Shown here piece by piece: positions 6,043 to 7,849 of a stretch of 7,849 nt of DNA. Within the stretch, counting starts at the first letter, position 1; each line of letters opens with the position of its first letter. The stretch lies in the NCBI GenBank assembly GCA_032100225.1, contig DAMDJY010000156.1, positions 1 to 7,849 on the forward strand. The letters are read 5' to 3'. Position numbers and translations under genes: made by a program. Under the pieces are notes generated by a model, which searched no databases, was not told where the DNA came from, and was given only the letters and a program-made list of their open reading frames with translations. The DNA comes from Mobilicoccus sp032100225 (GTDB lineage Bacteria > Actinomycetota > Actinomycetes > Actinomycetales > Dermatophilaceae).

Positions 6043-6678
6043 TCAGGCCGTCTCTTCGGGCGGAGTCAGGTGCCGGTGCACGGCGAGGACGCGGAATCCC
6101 TTCGATGTCGCGTGTCGGCCGACGGCGAAGTGCGTGCCGAGGGTGCCGCCGAGCCAGGCGTGAAGCGAGTCGGCGCCGAGGTTCTTCTGCACGACGAGGT
6201 AGGCGGTGCCGCCCGGTGCGAGGCGGGGCAGCCAGGTGAGCAGCATGTCGTGGAGGACGGCCTTGCCCACGCGGATCGGCGGGTTGGACCAGATGGTCGA
6301 GACCATGACGTCGGACGGGACGCCGTCGGGTTCCACTGCGCGAATGTTGTCGGCGCCGACGCGGGTCGCGTTGCGCCCCAGGAGGTCGAGGGCGCGCCGG
6401 TTGACGTCGACACCCCAGACGGTGGCCGCGGGGGAGCGGAGTGCGAGGGTGAGGCTGATCGGCCCCCAGCCGCAGCCGAGGTCGAGCAGGTTGCCCTCCG
6501 CCGGAGGTTCGGGGACCTCTCGCAGCAGGACGGCGGTGCCGAGGTCGATCCGGTCGGGGCAGAAGACTCCCGGCGCGGTTTCGACGGTGAGGAGCCGACC
6601 CGCGACGTCGACCTTGATCTCTCGTCGGGTCTCGGCACTCGCGGGTTCCGCGGTGAAGTAATGCTCCTGCTCGCTCAC
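6043..6678 (-). CDS. RsmC-like class I SAM-dependent methyltransferase
   Basis: The 211-residue product is close to the RsmC/RlmG C-terminal domain family, whose best-known member methylates N2 of G1207 in 16S rRNA. It opens with the typical EHYFTAEPAS, then has a short beta-rich part ending GVFCPDRIDLGTAVLL. SAM-binding motif I is LLDLGCGWGP (64-73), the acidic residue binding the ribose is in WGVDVNRRALD (Asp91), and the catalytic motif IV is SNPPIRVGK (131-139). NPPIR is typical of this family. The protein has only the catalytic domain, as is usual in actinobacteria, against about 340 residues for E. coli RsmC. The start is GTG 6678, with a TACGCT -10-like box 8 bases upstream and no ribosome binding site. 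rRNA as substrate is inferred from the family. Confidence 0.88.
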   Translation of the reverse strand: MSEQEHYFTAEPASAETRREIKVDVAGRLLTVETAPGVFCPDRIDLGTAVLLREVPEPPAEGNLLDLGCGWGPISLTLALRSPAATVWGVDVNRRALDLLGRNATRVGADNIRAVEPDGVPSDVMVSTIWSNPPIRVGKAVLHDMLLTWLPRLAPGGTAYLVVQKNLGADSLHAWLGGTLGTHFAVGRHATSKGFRVLAVHRHLTPPEETA

Positions 6679-6686
6679 AACGACCG

Positions 6687-6692
6687 AGCGTA
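6687..6692 (-). promoter_or_regulatory. Possible -10 element (TACGCT) for the methyltransferase gene
   Basis: TACGCT on the minus strand fits TANNNT and ends 8 bases before GTG 6678, compatible with a leaderless message. The -35 is not clear. The 118-base spacer up to the TfoX-like gene shows nothing else strong. Confidence 0.45.
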
Positions 6693-6796
6693 GTCACTGA
6701 TAGGCCGGATCACCGTCAGGTCCGGCGACAGGGAGGGCGCGGCGGGCCGGGTTGTCGCTGCGGCTACGCCAGGACGACGCCGGCCGGAGACGACGG

Positions 6797-7129
6797 TCAC
6801 GTGGGGCGCTGTGCCGCGTGGAAGGCCAGGGCGTGGCCGAGCCAGGTGTCGAGTCCGGAACCGTCGAGTGCCTCCGGGTCGATGCTGATCCAGCCGTCGC
6901 CCATGGGCCGGTCGGTGCCCATGAGGGCAGGGTGGGCGCCCGGCTGGGCGAGCAGGTCCGCCGCAGAGCTGGGGTCGATGCGCAGGAGCAGAGCCCCGTT
7001 CTTGCGCGCGGCGACGACCATCCGGTCCTCGACCATGAACGAGATGCCGCCGAACATCCGCACCTCACGGGGTTCGCGATCCTGCAGCGCGCGCCGCACC
7101 CGTTCCACCAGATCCTGCTGGGCTGTCAG
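6797..7129 (-). CDS. TfoX N-terminal-domain protein, probable CTG start
   Basis: The product matches the TfoX/Sxy N-terminal domain (TfoX_N): a helix LVERVRRALQD, then VRMFGGISFMVEDRMVVAAR, LLLRIDPSSAADLLA and MGDGWISIDPEAL. In gamma-proteobacteria Sxy/TfoX controls competence genes. Stand-alone N-terminal-domain proteins like this have no established job in actinobacteria. From CTG 7129 the protein has 110 residues, the usual length for the domain. GTG 7222 is also in frame, but adds a Ser/Ala/Arg-rich leader of 31 residues, overlaps the upstream gene by 97 bases and has no ribosome binding site. CTG 7129 has GAAAGG 7 bases upstream and overlaps the upstream stop as CTGA. GTG 7108 is a third option but leaves almost nothing before the first helix. 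The family call is good; the start is uncertain. Confidence 0.8.
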   Translation of the reverse strand: MTAQQDLVERVRRALQDREPREVRMFGGISFMVEDRMVVAARKNGALLLRIDPSSAADLLAQPGAHPALMGTDRPMGDGWISIDPEALDGSGLDTWLGHALAFHAAQRPT

Positions 7130-7380
7130 GGACTGGCCTTTCGCTGAGTCGGATCCTGCCGAGCGGGTCGAGCCGGCGCGGGCGCTCCCTCGGTGGGTGG
7201 CGTCATCCTGATCCCCAGCCACTTTCCGACGCCGCTGCGAGCGATGACGCCCATCGCTCGCGGCCCTGCAGTGGGGCCGTCGCCCGACTCCTCCAGGGCG
7301 ACCTGTAAGTACAAGGCTGCGTCGTCGATGTCGTCGAGGTAGTTAGCGGGATCGAAGGCGATGAACGGCTCCGCGCTCAT
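7126..7380 (-). CDS. Short protein resembling a truncated addiction-module antidote
   Basis: The first ~48 residues (FDPANYLDDIDDAALYLQVA, then a gap-like stretch, then AMGVIARS) resemble the N-terminus of HI1420-type/HigA-like antidotes, which read roughly FDPAxYL-x-AAYLxxALE-GD-ALGxIARAxGM. In full antidotes a Cro/C1-type helix-turn-helix follows at once. Here the protein runs instead into GVGKWLGIRMTPPTEG and a Pro/Ala/Arg-rich tail, ending at 84 residues. I see no helix-turn-helix in any of the three minus-strand frames downstream. It may be a decayed antidote or an unrelated small protein. No RelE/HigB-like toxin is adjacent. Translation looks efficient: a very strong ribosome binding site precedes ATG 7380. 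The stop overlaps the likely CTG start of the TfoX-like gene, so the two are probably translationally coupled. Confidence 0.6.
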   Translation of the reverse strand: MSAEPFIAFDPANYLDDIDDAALYLQVALEESGDGPTAGPRAMGVIARSGVGKWLGIRMTPPTEGAPAPARPARQDPTQRKASP

Positions 7381-7384
7381 GGGG

Positions 7385-7395
7385 GATCACCTCCT
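7385..7395 (-). promoter_or_regulatory. Extended Shine-Dalgarno sequence AGGAGGTGATC
   Basis: On the minus strand AGGAGGTGATC is complementary over 11 bases to the conserved 3' end of bacterial 16S rRNA. Its GGAGG core ends 9 bases before ATG 7380. It decides the start of the 84-residue gene and is by far the strongest such site in the window. Confidence 0.85.
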
Positions 7396-7574
7396 CGTAC
7401 TGGGTAGCCACCGGAAGCTGCCGCGATGACGTCGTTTCGAGGCTAGACGTGTTCTGGGCGCAAAGGGAAGAGCGGATGCTTCCCGGCTGGCCGCACGGTG
7501 TTCGCCGGGTAACCGACACCTGACCTCCGGTATCCGTCCACCCGGGCGTCATCCGGTGCGACGAGTCTCCCCGC

Positions 7575-7849
7575 ATGAGTCAGACGCCGGAATCCTGCCG
7601 CCCCCAATCGTTCTCGCGACGTGCCGTCCTCGCCGGTGGCGCGGCGGGCCTCGCCCTCGCAGGCCTGCCCACCTCCGCAGGCGCTGCCAGCCTCATCCGG
7701 TCGCGGGGCACGTTGCCCAGCGGCATCCAGATCGGCGACGTCACCACCAACAGCGCCGTGTTGTGGGCGCGCAGTGACCGCCCCGGCCGCATGGTCGCCC
7801 GCATCTCCGACGGCACCCGCCACGGCGCCCGTGAGATCGTCGGCCCCTG
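7575..7849 (+). CDS. PhoD-like alkaline phosphatase/phosphodiesterase with Tat signal, 5' part only
   Basis: Ninety-one codons are present before the right edge. The N-terminus has a twin-arginine signal: SFSRRAVLAGGAAGLALAG with the Arg pair at residues 15-16, a hydrophobic stretch and an Ala-rich cleavage region (TSAGAAS). The protein should therefore be exported folded. After it comes LPSGIQIGDVTTNSAVLWAR followed by SDRPGRM, the opening of the PhoD N-terminal domain. PhoD enzymes cleave phosphomonoesters or phosphodiesters outside the cell, usually with calcium and iron, and often serve phosphate scavenging. The metal-binding catalytic domain lies outside the window. The start is ATG 7575. 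The 194-base region shared with the divergent small gene holds no clear -10/-35 pair for phoD. The frame is open to the edge. Confidence 0.85.
   Translation, partial: MSQTPESCRPQSFSRRAVLAGGAAGLALAGLPTSAGAASLIRSRGTLPSGIQIGDVTTNSAVLWARSDRPGRMVARISDGTRHGAREIVGP

Noticed and set aside
6070..6693. 207-codon frame antisense to the methyltransferase gene
   Set aside because: It lies wholly across a gene with clear SAM-binding and NPPIR motifs and shows no motif of its own.
7384..7395. GGATCACCTCCT as the 3' end of a 16S rRNA gene fragment
   Set aside because: The upstream bases do not resemble the rest of the 16S 3' region. Read on the minus strand it is a ribosome binding site at correct spacing from ATG 7380.
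7500..7528. PHO box (11-base direct repeats) upstream of the PhoD-like gene
   Set aside because: Only the first unit (GTTCGCC) resembles the actinobacterial PhoP repeat; the units 11 and 22 bases further on (AACCGAC, GACCTCC) match poorly.
1..7849. CRISPR arrays, tRNA or rRNA genes, insertion sequences, prophage attachment sites
   Set aside because: Looked for on both strands; no regularly spaced repeats, tRNA-like folds, transposase genes or terminal inverted repeats were seen.

Overview
The window is GC-rich chromosomal DNA, almost certainly from an actinobacterium (Actinomycetota). The order recA-recX-miaB-(small gene)-miaA-dapF is the usual actinobacterial arrangement, and the protein sequences look like high-GC Gram-positive versions, probably Micrococcales. 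The genus cannot be fixed from the sequence alone. There are two runs of N, at 1762-1913 and 2622-2631, both inside miaB.

Layout. Positions 1-464 hold the 3' end of recA, and 506-1216 hold recX, which encodes the RecA modulator. miaB follows at 1352-2952 and is interrupted by both gaps. A strong hairpin at 3055-3088 separates miaB from a small convergent gene at 3113-3310 on the minus strand, which encodes an MT0933-type antitoxin-like protein. miaA (3566-4468) and dapF (4562-5452) follow on the plus strand. From 5470 to 7380 everything reads on the minus strand: a hotdog-fold acyl-CoA thioesterase, an RsmC-like methyltransferase, a TfoX N-terminal-domain protein, and a short protein resembling the front half of an addiction-module antidote. 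The window ends inside a divergent plus-strand gene for a Tat-exported PhoD-like phosphodiesterase/alkaline phosphatase.

How the genes fit together. RecA and RecX act in recombination and SOS repair. MiaA and MiaB carry out successive steps at A37 of tRNAs reading U-starting codons: MiaA makes i6A and MiaB converts it to ms2i6A. DapF makes meso-diaminopimelate for lysine and peptidoglycan. The methyltransferase probably acts on 16S rRNA. Most of the window is therefore conserved housekeeping sequence, with a less conserved accessory stretch from about 5950 to the end.

No clearly novel multi-gene system is visible. The observations most worth checking are: a 15-bp perfect hairpin inside the start of recX; a probable CTG start overlapping a stop codon (CTGA) for the TfoX-like gene; an apparently truncated antidote gene with an 11-nt perfect Shine-Dalgarno sequence; a run of genes that look leaderless; and structured DNA between the thioesterase and methyltransferase genes. 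The 10-N gap shifts the miaB reading frame and very probably has the wrong length.
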